A stretch of 64,000 bases of DNA from Actinomycetota bacterium (GTDB lineage: Bacteria > Actinomycetota > Aquicultoria > Aquicultorales > Aquicultoraceae). A program made the translations under genes and the position numbers. The notes under the pieces were generated by a model. The model had not been told where the DNA came from, made no database searches, and saw only the letters and a program-made list of their open reading frames with translations. The stretch spans positions 1 to 64,000 of the forward strand of contig JAGXSZ010000036.1 of assembly GCA_018333515.1 (NCBI GenBank), written 5' to 3'. Shown here piece by piece: positions 16,331 to 25,293 of this stretch. Each line of letters begins with the position of its first letter. Position 1 is the first letter of the stretch.

Positions 16331-17701
16331 ATGAGGATAACCGTTCTTAACGGCAGCCCGAAAGGGAGCGTCAGTGTTACCATGCAGTACGTGAAGTATA
16401 TTCAGAAACATCTGCCGCAGCACGATTTCACTGTCATCGACATATCGCATAATATAAAGGGCGTCGAGCGCGAAGCCGAGAGGTTTGATGATATCGTCTC
16501 CCAGATAAGGGCGAGCGATGGCGTCTTGTGGGCGTTTCCGGTCTATTACCTGCTGGTACCCTCGCAATACAAACGCTTTATAGAGCTTATCTTCGAGCGC
16601 GGGGCCGGGGAGGCGTTTGCGGGCAAGCACGCCGCCGTTCTCACGACCTCCATCCATTACTACGATACGGTCGCGCGCGATTACATGCGCGCGGTCTGCG
16701 ACGACCTCAACATGAACTACGTCGACGACTTCCTCGCCGACATGAACGACCTTGAGCGTCCCGAACACCGTAAGAACCTCGTAGTTTTTGCGGAGCGCCT
16801 CATCCATGCCATCGAAGAGCGCAGAGTTGCGCGCCGACGGTATGAGCCTGTAGTACACAGGCCGGTCAAGTACGAGCCGGGAGCAGTGGACGAAGTTACG
16901 AAGACGAACCCGCGCCGGGTCGTGGTCATGGTCGATGGGCTGGATAGCAATTCGAACCTCGCCGGGATGGTGGATGTATTTAGAAAATCGGTTGCCGCGC
17001 AGGTCGATATCGTGGATATCGGTGCTACTAAACTTAAGGGTGGTTGTTTGGGTTGCCTCAACTGTGCGTATGATAATCAATGCGTCTATAAGGACGACAT
17101 GCGCGCTACTTACGAAGGACGTGTCCTGACAGCGGATGCCGTTATCCTTGCCGGCACCATACACGATCGCCATCTCTCCTCGCGATGGAAACTCTTCTTC
17201 GATCGGTCATTCTACCGGGGTCATATACCTTTCTTCGGCGGGAAGTTGGACGGCGCCATCATTTCGGGGCCGCTCAGGCAGAACGCCACATTAAATCAGT
17301 GGCTCGATATGTTCTTGGAGAGCTATAAAAACACGCAGGTCGGCGTCGTGACCGACGAATATGACAGTTCCGCCGAGATTACCGGGCGGTTGCAAGGTTT
17401 TGCCGTCGAGCTGGAGTGGGTGCTCACCAATGCCTACGAGAAACCACAGACTTTCTACGGCATGAGTTCACGTCTGATATTCAGGGATTTCGTCTACTTG
17501 TCGAAGGGTGTCTTCCTCGCAGACCATAAACATTACAAGAGCCAAGGATTTTACGATTTTCCGCAAAAGAAGCTCAAGATGCGGGCGAACAGCCTGATGC
17601 TCGGCTCTATGTTCCGCATAAAGCCGGTGCGCACCCAGATTCAGCGCGAGATGAAGCACCACATGGTCTCCGGGTTAGAAAGGGTCGTGCGGGAGAGCTA
17701 G
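16331..17701 (+). CDS. Double flavodoxin-fold NAD(P)H-dependent FMN reductase-like protein
   Basis: 456 residues from ATG 16331 (AGGGGGAA upstream). Two flavodoxin-like domains follow each other: residues 1-165 with ITVLNGSPKGSVSVTMQYV and AFPVYYLLVPSQYKRFIE, and about 195-390 with VVVMVDGLDSNSNLAGMVD and CLGCLNCAYDNQC, the cysteine pattern of iron-sulfur flavoproteins. The phosphate loop of the second domain is degenerate. The last 60 residues are basic (KKLKMRANSLMLGSMFRIKP). It probably reduces a quinone, drug or metal with FMN; the substrate is unknown. Confidence 0.8.
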   Translation: MRITVLNGSPKGSVSVTMQYVKYIQKHLPQHDFTVIDISHNIKGVEREAERFDDIVSQIRASDGVLWAFPVYYLLVPSQYKRFIELIFERGAGEAFAGKHAAVLTTSIHYYDTVARDYMRAVCDDLNMNYVDDFLADMNDLERPEHRKNLVVFAERLIHAIEERRVARRRYEPVVHRPVKYEPGAVDEVTKTNPRRVVVMVDGLDSNSNLAGMVDVFRKSVAAQVDIVDIGATKLKGGCLGCLNCAYDNQCVYKDDMRATYEGRVLTADAVILAGTIHDRHLSSRWKLFFDRSFYRGHIPFFGGKLDGAIISGPLRQNATLNQWLDMFLESYKNTQVGVVTDEYDSSAEITGRLQGFAVELEWVLTNAYEKPQTFYGMSSRLIFRDFVYLSKGVFLADHKHYKSQGFYDFPQKKLKMRANSLMLGSMFRIKPVRTQIQREMKHHMVSGLERVVRES

Positions 17702-17859
17702 CCTGTTTCAGCGGGCGGAGTGAGGCCGGCCGTTTCTAAAAGGCAGGGAAATGTGGCTGGTAGCGCCGCGATATGGATGTTGGATAGATTTAAAGGGCAT
17801 TTGGCATGTTATATGGAAAATCATAAATAATACTGGGCGGTACAACGAGAAAGAATACT

Positions 17860-18582
17860 ATGACTGAAATCTTCGGTTTCGATGCTTTTTCGCCCAAAGA
17901 AATCGCCGCGCGGGTCGAAACAGTCGGCGTGGCTAAGGCGCGCTTGCCGCTCCTCTCCGTGCTGATGCTGAGCGTGATGGCCGGAGCCTTCATCGGCTTG
18001 GGTGCGCTCTATTTTGTACTTATCAAATCCGACCCTTCGATGGGCTTTGCCGTGATACAGGTGCTCGGCGGCGTAGCTTTCTCTTTAGGGTTGATTCTCG
18101 TGGTCGTCGCCGGCGCGGAGCTATTTACCGGCAACAACCTGCTCGCGATGGCCTGGGCCGACAGGAAGATCACCACGCTCGATTTGCTCAGAAACTGGGC
18201 GGTCGTCTGTGTCGGCAAGTTCATCGGCGCAGTCGGTTTAGCGCTGCTCGTTTTTCTCTCCCGTCATCCTGAAATGAACAACGGCGCTATCGCGCAGGAA
18301 TATGTCAGGATTGCCGCAGCCAAGGTCGCGCTGCCGTTCTGGACGGCCTTTTTCAAAGGCGTCTTCTGTAACGTTCTAGTGTGCATGGCGGTGTGGATGG
18401 CGTTTGCCGGACGAAGCGTTATCGACAAGGCTGTCGCGATTGTCTTTCCCGTATCCGCGTTTGTAGTTGCCGGCTTCGAACACTCCGTCGCCAACATGTA
18501 CATTATCCCGCTCGCGATGCTGCTGTAGACCTTCGAAAATATCGGCGTGACCGCTAACTCCATTACTTGGGCCGGTTTCTTT
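17860..18582 (+). pseudogene. Formate/nitrite transporter (FNT), amber-interrupted and truncated
   Basis: The frame from ATG 17860 gives 222 residues of an FNT channel: FSPKEIAARVETVGVAK, GAFIGLGALYFVLI, GAELFTGNNLLAMAW and VGKFIGAVGLALLVF, and the half-helix region FEHSVANMYIIPLAML. It stops at TAG 18526-18528, but the same frame continues with recognisable FNT sequence (VTANSITWAGFF) for 18 codons before a second TAG. The last membrane helix (normally LNNLIPVTLGN-like) is absent, replaced by an AlkD fragment on the other strand. A pentameric channel lacking this helix is unlikely to work. Confidence 0.75.
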
Positions 18583-18708
18583 TAGCATCCACCCATAGCC
18601 TTTTTGCACCAAATCGTCACTATCGTTGAGCAACAGGTCCGCTATCTCAAGGACATCGTCGAGAAGCCGGCCTTTTCTAGCGGGTAGAACCAAGGTCACA
18701 ACGAAACT
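18574..18708 (-). pseudogene. DNA alkylation repair (AlkD-like) enzyme fragment
   Basis: On the minus strand 45 codons read VVTLVLPARKGRLLDDVLEI, ADLLLNDSDDLVQKGYGWML and KETG, the conserved C-terminal helix pair of AlkD-type HEAT-repeat glycosylases. Nothing upstream or downstream extends it, so it is a 15-20 percent remnant of the gene. Its end meets the truncated FNT gene at about 18575-18585, marking a deletion junction. Confidence 0.7.
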
Positions 18709-18743
18709 AAATATAGGAATTGAATACCGGAACTGATTAAAAA

Positions 18744-18784
18744 GAAGCATATCCACAAGTGTATATCCTGCGGATATGCTTTTG
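18744..18784 (+). terminator. Hairpin terminator between convergent units
   Basis: AGCATATCC (18746-18754) pairs with GGATATGCT (18772-18780), followed by TTTG and preceded by AAAAAG, so it can act in both directions, ending the FNT remnant and the minus-strand YkgJ-type gene. Confidence 0.6.
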
Positions 18785-18829
18785 CGTGTTAAGTATTAGC
18801 CTTAACGCCACCCTGAGATGTCTGTGTTG

Positions 18830-19420
18830 CTATGAGGCTGTATCTCTAGAGAATACGGCCTTGGCTATCTCATGGTGGATGAGGCGCATCTCATTTAATG
18901 GCTTCTCCAGGCAATCGAGGCTGCTCGGGTCCATTCCAAAGATATATTTAGGGCAAAACCACGATACGCAGAGCATTGGCCTTTGCTGGTGCGTGAGGGT
19001 ACAGCCGGATTTACTTAAATAGCGGCAGGGTTTAGGCTCGGCGAGGTCTTTGCCGATCATCCGTTGAACCGTCCGCTTTGCGCTCGTCGTAATCATCAAG
19101 GGAAGGTTGAGTATCTTCTTATCGAAGTGATGGAGGGGTTGGCCGATACCGGCGTGAATAAACTGGTCAAAATCGGTGTGCCGTTCGACTCTTTCCAGGC
19201 AACACCGGCCGCATGAGCCGCAGAGATGCCCGTGATCTCTGGTCGCGTCTAGAATTTCTCGATGCGCCGCCAGGCGTCTATCGTTAAGAGATTGGGCCAG
19301 TTGCTCGTCGGGATGTTCGGACCATTTCGGCATCTTCGATTGCAGGTAGAATAACTCGACGTTATAGCGCAGAAACCGGCGTAAGAAAAATGATAGGTGT
19401 TTCATAGTCAACTTCGGCAT
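18830..19420 (-). CDS. YkgJ-family cysteine cluster protein
   Basis: 196 residues from ATG 19420 (GAGG about 10 bases upstream). The centre has HLCGSCGRCCLERVERH and the second cluster is CRYLSKSGCTLTHQQRPMLC followed by SWFCPKY: the CxxCxxCC...C...C pattern of the YkgJ/UPF0153 family, a predicted Fe-S or zinc cluster. The N-terminal 60 residues are basic and helical. No enzymatic role is established for the family. The gene stands alone. Confidence 0.8.
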   Translation of the reverse strand: MPKLTMKHLSFFLRRFLRYNVELFYLQSKMPKWSEHPDEQLAQSLNDRRLAAHREILDATRDHGHLCGSCGRCCLERVERHTDFDQFIHAGIGQPLHHFDKKILNLPLMITTSAKRTVQRMIGKDLAEPKPCRYLSKSGCTLTHQQRPMLCVSWFCPKYIFGMDPSSLDCLEKPLNEMRLIHHEIAKAVFSRDTAS

Positions 19421-19623
19421 TTAATGAACCTCGCATATGATTATGAATGGGGCATCAATCTGATTTTGCGGCACACCGATAATCCTGGATTTGGAGTATC
19501 CGGTGACCGCACAAACTTCAACTTGAACAAAGACTATCGCTGCAGCCTCAGCAATCATTTTCTCATACCCGATTGGACTTTGAAATCCCAACGCCGCCGT
19601 GCTCCGGGGCCTTGGCAGCTAGC

Positions 19624-20439
19624 TTACGGCTTCGTCCCGACGGTAAAGAGGACGCCCACCTCGAGCCAAATCCCATCTGTGGTTTTTAGCGAGTCCACCT
19701 CTTGCAAGTGTTCGCGCTTAAAGCGCTCAAGGCCGCCGGGCGTCAGTTGGCTTACCAGCCTACGGAAGCCGGCGTTCCATATCACATCCCACCATTTCTC
19801 CGCGCTATCGACGTAGTAGCCCATGTTTTTCTCATCCACCCGGATATCTTCAAGTCCCGCCCGTTCAAAAAGCTTCTTACACTCTTTCTCGTCCGCGATT
19901 CGTTTCCAGTCATGTAACCGTTGTTTAACCCCGTACGCCGCAAGCCGGTCGAACAGGAGATTCGCCAGGGGGCAAAAGATGTTTTCCTGGAACTCGGAGA
20001 TGGCGACCTGGCCACCGGGCTTAACTGTGGACGTGATGTGTGAAAGCTGGGCGTCCATATCGCAGGCGAAGAAGACGCCGAATGCGGAGACGGCGGCATC
20101 GAAATAATCGGGTGGAAACCCCAGGGTTTGCATATCACGTTCGAGGAAGAGAACGTTGCTCAAATCAAGCGCCGCCGCTTTTTTCCGCGCCTGCGCGAGC
20201 ATGCCCGGCGAGAAATCCACACCCGTAACCTGCCCCCGAGGCAGACGCGAGGCGATGGCCAGAGCCGCATGGCCGGTCCCGGTGGCCACATCGAGCACGC
20301 GCTCGCCGCCGCTTAGTTCAAGACAGGCGCCCAGATGTTTGGCGCTATCGCGAAAGAACCGCAACGCTTCACAATCGAATACTCCTGAGACGGAATCAAA
20401 CGTCTCTCTCAGTAGTGCCTTGCCCTGCTCTTTGCCCAT
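19624..20439 (-). CDS. Class I SAM-dependent methyltransferase
   Basis: 271 residues from ATG 20439 (GAAGGA about 10 bases upstream); an ATG at 20460 has no ribosome binding site on this strand. The Rossmann motifs are clear: ERVLDVATGTGHAALAIA (motif I), VTGVDFSPGMLAQARKKA, FDAAVSAFGVFF and VKPGGQVAISEF. It resembles UbiE/Coq5-like enzymes acting on small lipophilic substrates, but the substrate cannot be told. It is divergent from the DrrAB-like exporter operon. Confidence 0.85.
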   Translation of the reverse strand: MGKEQGKALLRETFDSVSGVFDCEALRFFRDSAKHLGACLELSGGERVLDVATGTGHAALAIASRLPRGQVTGVDFSPGMLAQARKKAAALDLSNVLFLERDMQTLGFPPDYFDAAVSAFGVFFACDMDAQLSHITSTVKPGGQVAISEFQENIFCPLANLLFDRLAAYGVKQRLHDWKRIADEKECKKLFERAGLEDIRVDEKNMGYYVDSAEKWWDVIWNAGFRRLVSQLTPGGLERFKREHLQEVDSLKTTDGIWLEVGVLFTVGTKP

Positions 20440-20677
20440 TCTGTCGTGTCCTTCTGTCATAAGGAGGCCGGCGCTCGTGTCCTGATTGTCTCCGTTTGAA
20501 GCGATGTGGTGAAGTTACAACAAAAGAGCGGGCTTGGCAAGGAGGTGTTTTGTGCCGGCAATCATCCCCGCCCAACAAATCCCTTGTGTTATGGAATATA
20601 ATAAGGGTTGCGGCTGTGATAGCGGCTATGCAAGAATAGCGTGATTTCTTTGAAAGAGACGGAGATAAAGACCAAAG

Positions 20678-21505
20678 ATGAATGAAGCGTATTCGAAAAA
20701 CGATAACATAATACAGGTTAGAAATCTTACCAAGAAATTCAAAGACTTTGCCGCCGTCGATGATGTCTCGTTCGATGTGCAAAGGGGCGAGATATTCGCG
20801 TTTCTCGGCCCGAACGGGGCGGGCAAGACGACGACGATAAAGATGTTGACGACGCTGCTCAATCCGACCAGCGGCGAGATGCTCCTCGACGGGTTCGACC
20901 CGGCGCGGGAGCAACACGATGTCAGGCGCTCGTTCGGCATCGTCTTCCAGGACGCGAGCCTCGACGACGAGCTGACAGCCTATGAGAATATGTATTTCCA
21001 CGCGGTCATTTACAAGATTCCCAAAGCCACCCGCAAAGCGAGAATCGAGGAGATGCTCAAGTTCGTCCAGCTTTGGGAGCGCCGGGGCGACCAGGTCAAG
21101 TTCTTCTCCGGCGGCATGAAGCGCCGCCTCGAGATTGCGCGCGGGCTTTTACACCTGCCGAAGATACTCTTTTTGGACGAACCAACCCTCGGGCTCGACC
21201 CGCAGACGCGAAATCTCATCTGGGAGCATATAAAGGATTTAAACAAACATGAGCGGATCACGGTCTTTTTAACAACGCACATCATGGAAGAGGCCGACCG
21301 GGTAGCCGACAAGGTGGCCATCATCGACCATGGCCGGATAGTCGCGCAAGGCACCCCGCGCGAGCTTAAAGACCGGACCGGGTCCGCAACGCTCGAAGAG
21401 GCGTTTCTTGTCTATACCGGCAAAACTATCCGTGAAGAAGAGGCGACCGGCCTCGACAACATGAGGATGGCAAGCAAGATGTGGACCAGGAGGGCTGGAC
21501 GATGA
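20678..21505 (+). CDS. DrrA-type ABC exporter ATPase
   Basis: 275 residues with complete motifs: Walker A GPNGAGKTTT, Q-loop FGIVFQDASLDDELTAYENM, signature FSGGMKRRLEIARG, Walker B LFLDEPTLGLDP and H-loop TTHIMEEADRVAD. The C-terminal tail (ATLEEAFLVYTGKTIREEE) is typical of the daunorubicin-resistance (DrrA) group. It powers the permease encoded by the next gene, with which it overlaps by ATGA. The exported compound is unknown. Confidence 0.92.
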   Translation: MNEAYSKNDNIIQVRNLTKKFKDFAAVDDVSFDVQRGEIFAFLGPNGAGKTTTIKMLTTLLNPTSGEMLLDGFDPAREQHDVRRSFGIVFQDASLDDELTAYENMYFHAVIYKIPKATRKARIEEMLKFVQLWERRGDQVKFFSGGMKRRLEIARGLLHLPKILFLDEPTLGLDPQTRNLIWEHIKDLNKHERITVFLTTHIMEEADRVADKVAIIDHGRIVAQGTPRELKDRTGSATLEEAFLVYTGKTIREEEATGLDNMRMASKMWTRRAGR

Positions 21506-22248
21506 GCGCGGTATATATTCTTTGGCTCAGGCAGCTCAAGCGCTACTTCCGCTCGAAATCGCGGATAGTCGGCGCGCTGGGTCAGCCGCTCTTGTTCTTG
21601 TTCGCGCTCGGTTTCGGGTTTGGCCCGATATACCAACAGGCGGGGCAGGGCGACTACATCCAGTTTCTCGTTCCCGGCATCATGGCGATGACGATACTTT
21701 TTACCTCGATGTTTACCGGCATCGAGATAATCTGGGACAGGCAATTCGGTTTCCTGAAAGAGACGCTGGTGGCGCCGGTCTCACGCTATCACATCATGCT
21801 CGGCCGGAGCCTGGGCGGCGCGACAATCGCCATCTTCCAGGGTCTTGTTGTTTTTTCGATATCGCTCTTCGCGGGCTTCAAGGTCGAAAACTGGCTGATG
21901 GCTCCGGTCGCGATAGTCTTCATGTTCTTAACGGCGATGCTCTTCACCGCGCTCGGCACCGCTATCGCCTCGCTCTTAGAGGACATGCAGGGCTTCCAGC
22001 TAATTATGAACTTTCTTATCATGCCGACCTTCTTTCTCTCGGGCGCGCTATTTCCGCTCGATGGGCTGCCGGGCGTTTTGACCTACATAACCATGTTCAA
22101 CCCGCTCTCGTACGGCGTCGACGCCCTGCGCGGCGCGCTTATAGGCGCGACCCATTTCGGTTTCCTCGTCGATTTCGCGGTGCTCGGCATCAGCGGTACT
22201 ATTTTGCTTTTCATCGGCGGGTACCTCTTTTCGAAGGTGCAGGTTTAG
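21502..22248 (+). CDS. DrrB-type ABC-2 permease
   Basis: 248 residues from ATG 21502, AGGAGGG 8 bases upstream, overlapping the ATPase stop. Six membrane spans are expected; visible ones include FLVPGIMAMTILFTSMFTG, IFQGLVVFSISLFAG, VAIVFMFLTAMLFTALGTAI and ISGTILLFIGGYLFS. The phrase FLSGALFPLDGLPGVLTYIT and LSYGVDALRGALIG is the ABC-2 signature near the C-terminus. It is the membrane partner of the preceding ATPase. Confidence 0.92.
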   Translation: MSAVYILWLRQLKRYFRSKSRIVGALGQPLLFLFALGFGFGPIYQQAGQGDYIQFLVPGIMAMTILFTSMFTGIEIIWDRQFGFLKETLVAPVSRYHIMLGRSLGGATIAIFQGLVVFSISLFAGFKVENWLMAPVAIVFMFLTAMLFTALGTAIASLLEDMQGFQLIMNFLIMPTFFLSGALFPLDGLPGVLTYITMFNPLSYGVDALRGALIGATHFGFLVDFAVLGISGTILLFIGGYLFSKVQV

Positions 22249-22421
22249 TGAATGTGTGTATTGGGGACGCGGAGGTGGAAGCGTCGATGGCGGCGTTCTC
22301 AGTGCGCACATAAGTTTGGATGCAGCCCATCCCCGGCTCTAACAATTGCTTTCCGAGAGGTTGCATAGTAAAGTTTTGAGCTTAGGTATGTGCTTAGATA
22401 TGCGAACAAGGAGGAGGATAA

Positions 22422-23399
22422 ATGTCCAGAGGTCCGATTAGCCGGTTTATAGAGCATAATTACCGCCATTTCAACGCCGCGACATTGGTCGACGCGTCAA
22501 AAGCGTATATGGAGCACCTTGAGAAAGGCGGCAAGATGATGGTGACGCTTGCCGGCGCGATGAGCACGGCCGAAATCGGCCTCTCGCTCGCGGAGATGAT
22601 TCGCCGGGACAAGGTCCATATTATCTCTTGCACCGGCGCTAACCTCGAGGAAGACGTCTATAATCTTGTCGCGCACGATTATTACGAGCGCATCCCGCAC
22701 TATCGCGATTTGACCCCGGCCGATGAGCAAGTGCTTCTGGAGCGCCATCTCAACCGCGTAACCGATACCTGTATCCCCGAAGAGGAAGCGATGCGCCGGA
22801 TAGAGCGCGCCATGTTCGAGCTTTGGGACGAGTGCGCTGAGCGGGGCAAGCGGCTCTTTCCGCACGAGTACTTCTACGAACTGCTCCGGCGCGACACGCT
22901 AAAGGAGTATTACCAGATAGACCCCGAAGACAGTTGGCTCTACGCCGCGATGGAGAAGAACCTCCCCATGGTCGTCCCCGGCTGGGAGGACTCCACCCTC
23001 GGCAATATGTTTGCCGCGAAGATTATGACGGGCGAACGCAAAGACGTTCATATCGTCAAGACCGGCATCGAGTATATGATGGAACTAGCGGACTGGTATG
23101 CGGAGACCTCGCAAGAGGCATCTATCGGGTTTTACCAGATTGGCGGCGGCATCGCCGGCGACTTCCCGATTTGCGTCGTGCCTATGCTTGTCCAAGACCT
23201 TAAGAAACCGGATACGCCGGTATGGGGGTATTTTTGCCAGATAAGCGACTCCACCACAAGTTACGGTTCGTACTCGGGCGCGGTCCCGAATGAGAAGATA
23301 ACCTGGGGCAAACTCGAAGCCGATACGCCGAAGTTTATCGTCGAGTCGGATGCGAGTATCGTGGCGCCGCTGATGTTCGCGTACATTCTCGGGTGGTAA
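22422..23399 (+). CDS. Deoxyhypusine synthase-like protein
   Basis: 325 residues from ATG 22422 with AGGAGGAT upstream. The NAD-binding fold of deoxyhypusine synthase runs through it: VTLAGAMSTAEIGLSLAEMI, ISCTGANLEEDVYNL, GIEYMMELADWY, IGGGIAGDFP and the catalytic lysine in EKITWGKL. Bacteria have no eIF5A; bacterial homologues are thought to make homospermidine or to modify another target. The C-terminus ESDASIVAPLMFAYILGW is followed by a second, orphan copy of itself (see 23421). Confidence 0.85.
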   Translation: MSRGPISRFIEHNYRHFNAATLVDASKAYMEHLEKGGKMMVTLAGAMSTAEIGLSLAEMIRRDKVHIISCTGANLEEDVYNLVAHDYYERIPHYRDLTPADEQVLLERHLNRVTDTCIPEEEAMRRIERAMFELWDECAERGKRLFPHEYFYELLRRDTLKEYYQIDPEDSWLYAAMEKNLPMVVPGWEDSTLGNMFAAKIMTGERKDVHIVKTGIEYMMELADWYAETSQEASIGFYQIGGGIAGDFPICVVPMLVQDLKKPDTPVWGYFCQISDSTTSYGSYSGAVPNEKITWGKLEADTPKFIVESDASIVAPLMFAYILGW

Positions 23400-23420
23400 T
23401 AGTCATCGCGCTGGCTCGGT

Positions 23421-23471
23421 TCTGATGCGTCGACAAGCCTTGTACGGTTCGCGCACATTCTCGGGTGGTAG
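23421..23471 (+). pseudogene. Duplicated 3' end of the deoxyhypusine-synthase-like gene
   Basis: Frame SDASTSLVRFAHILGW followed by TAG repeats the C-terminus SDASIVAPLMFAYILGW of the gene just upstream. At the DNA level 23447-23470 matches 23375-23398 at 23 of 24 positions. Nothing else of a second gene remains, so a tandem copy was probably deleted or only the tail was duplicated. Confidence 0.7.
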
Positions 23472-23535
23472 CGAAAGGTGTCAGACACCAGGTCTGAGAC
23501 TGACAGCCCCGCACGGGGCGTCTGTATTTCTACCG

Positions 23536-25047
23536 TCAGCCGGCGGACTCTTTTATCTTCCGCGGCCTCTGCGTCTGCGAATAGGTAAATATTTTTGTGT
23601 GCTCCGAGGCTTTGGCGTCATGGAGCGCCTCGGTCGCACATAGGACGATGCAGTCAGCCGAGGACGCGTCGAGCGGATAGACCGCAATGCCGATAGCGAT
23701 GTCGAGTTTCTCGTTCCAATCATGCTTCTTGAGCAAATCGCTTACCGCTATTTCGTCGACAAGATGCTGGGCGAACTCGTAGGCGTCTAACTCGTCGGTC
23801 GATGATAAGAGAACGCTTATCTCATCGCTATCGAAACGGTAGGCGGAATCGGTGTCGCGCAGGTTATTGCGGATGATATCCGCCATGCCTATGAGCACCT
23901 CGTTGCCGTATTCGTAGGCCACGCCTTGTTTCATCTCGCGCAGCCCCCGCACGTCCACGAGTAAGAGCGCCATGGATTGCATGTTGTGCTTGGCGCGAGC
24001 TATGTCTTGCTCCAGGTCGTGGTTGAATTTGAGGAAGCTGCCGAGCGACGTCAGCGGGTCGGTCATGCTGAGGCGCCGCGCCGCCTTGTAGCGTTTGTCG
24101 ACGTCACGACCGATCAAAACCCATCCGAAAAGCGCTACGAGAAGCAGCGGCACAAAGAGCGTGAGTTCTTTGAGGAGGTTGTTCACCGCCAAGTTCCTGA
24201 TGGAGGACTCGTTGAAACACACGGTCACAACCCAGGGTGTCGTCTCGGTTTTCTGGAAGGTCATAAGCCGGACGATGCCATCGGGGCCGGGCGCGGTGAT
24301 ATTTTTCTCGCCGCCCGTCGCCGCCGTGAAGATATCGCTCGATTTGAAGCATTTGCCGACCCACTGGCTGGGGTTGAGGGTTCGCGCGATGACCGTGCCG
24401 TTTTGGTCGAAGACGGTTATCTCAGAGCCTTCGGTGATGTTCGATGTTACGATGCGCTCCTGCAGGCGCGCCAAGTCGAACGCGATCGCGACGAACGCTA
24501 TCTTCTCGCCTTCGCGCTCGACCGGATAGGTAATGTGGATGACCGGCTTATTACTCAAGATGCCGAGCATGAAGTCACCGTAGGCGAGTCCTTCGGCGGT
24601 AAGGGATCGTTTGTAATACGCGGTATTGCCGACGTTCGCGATTATCTTCCCGTCTTTCTTTGTGAAGGTAGAGGCGGCCGCCCGGATGTTCCCGTCGAGG
24701 TCGACATAGATGATGTTTTTGTAGTACGGGTACTCCTTGGCCACGGCGCCGAACCACTGCTTGAGTTCTCCGAAGTTTTGCTCTTGCGCGGGTCGGCTGC
24801 TCGATATGGCCACGAGGAGGTCGGCGGTCGATTGAATCAACTCGTCTATGTTGTTGCCCACCTCTTTAGCGTCGCGAGCGTTGTCGGTGAGAATTTGTTT
24901 TGTGAGCTGCTCGTAACTGAGGTACGCCTGGTAGACCGAGAACAGTATCAACGGGAGAAGCATTACCACCAGCAATAACAGCAGGCGCGAGCGCAAGCTG
25001 TACGTGAAGGGGGCGGGCTTCGACGTATCGTTATTCAGTTGAAACAT
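23536..25047 (-). CDS. Membrane sensor with dCache and degenerate GGDEF domain
   Basis: 503 residues from ATG 25047, chosen because the only strong -10 box ends 6 bases upstream, leaving a leaderless transcript. Two membrane helices (LLLLLVVMLLPLILFSVYQA and LFVPLLLVALFGWVLIG) enclose a ~270-residue extracytoplasmic Cache-type sensor (YYKNIIYVDLDGNIRAAAST, FDQNGTVIAR). The cytoplasmic GGDEF domain starts at SMTDPLTSLGSFLKF, but the active loop reads RFDSDEI instead of GGDEF and LLLVDVRG replaces the usual metal-binding LDIDxF. Cyclase activity is therefore doubtful; it may bind GTP or c-di-GMP, or act by protein contact. Confidence 0.85.
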   Translation of the reverse strand: MFQLNNDTSKPAPFTYSLRSRLLLLLVVMLLPLILFSVYQAYLSYEQLTKQILTDNARDAKEVGNNIDELIQSTADLLVAISSSRPAQEQNFGELKQWFGAVAKEYPYYKNIIYVDLDGNIRAAASTFTKKDGKIIANVGNTAYYKRSLTAEGLAYGDFMLGILSNKPVIHITYPVEREGEKIAFVAIAFDLARLQERIVTSNITEGSEITVFDQNGTVIARTLNPSQWVGKCFKSSDIFTAATGGEKNITAPGPDGIVRLMTFQKTETTPWVVTVCFNESSIRNLAVNNLLKELTLFVPLLLVALFGWVLIGRDVDKRYKAARRLSMTDPLTSLGSFLKFNHDLEQDIARAKHNMQSMALLLVDVRGLREMKQGVAYEYGNEVLIGMADIIRNNLRDTDSAYRFDSDEISVLLSSTDELDAYEFAQHLVDEIAVSDLLKKHDWNEKLDIAIGIAVYPLDASSADCIVLCATEALHDAKASEHTKIFTYSQTQRPRKIKESAG

Positions 25048-25059
25048 GTCTTTATTATA
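25048..25059 (-). promoter_or_regulatory. -10 box giving a leaderless sensor transcript
   Basis: On the minus strand TATAAT (25059-25054) is followed by AAAGAC and then the ATG at 25047, exactly where transcription would begin. No clear -35 is seen. Confidence 0.5.
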
Positions 25060-25226
25060 ATACAGGCGCACGCGATTTCCTAAACATTATTTGGATGTAG
25101 CAGGCTCTTTTGTCGGCGCATTTGCGCTGGGTTGTTATGGTGGCGCAATGTTTGAGGAGAGCTTTAAAGCGCGACTGTGGAGCTTTTACGCTCTCCCGTA
25201 TCTTCAAAGACGCGCATGAAGCGCCC

Positions 25227-25254
25227 TTGCCGCCTTCGCATACTGGGGTATAAT
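25227..25254 (+). promoter_or_regulatory. Putative dnaE promoter
   Basis: TTGCCG (25227-25232) and TATAAT (25249-25254), spacer 16, 40 bases upstream of the dnaE start. Confidence 0.55.
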
Positions 25255-25293
25255 TGACTCAAACTTCAACACCGGGTTAGCGCAAGGAGCGGC

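Noticed and set aside
18526-18528. UAG in the FNT gene as pyrrolysine or read-through
   Set aside because: A second in-frame UAG follows 18 codons later, the last helix is missing and no read-through signal is seen.
20396-21001. 201-codon minus-strand frame over the exporter ATPase start
   Set aside because: It crosses two genes and a spacer and has random composition.
21522-22313. 263-codon frame overlapping the ABC permease
   Set aside because: It is Arg/His-rich and has no family likeness; the overlapping frame is an obvious permease.
23977-24978. 333-codon frame on the plus strand opposite the GGDEF sensor gene
   Set aside because: Composition and repetitive charged residues are those of an antisense shadow; the minus-strand gene has clear domains.
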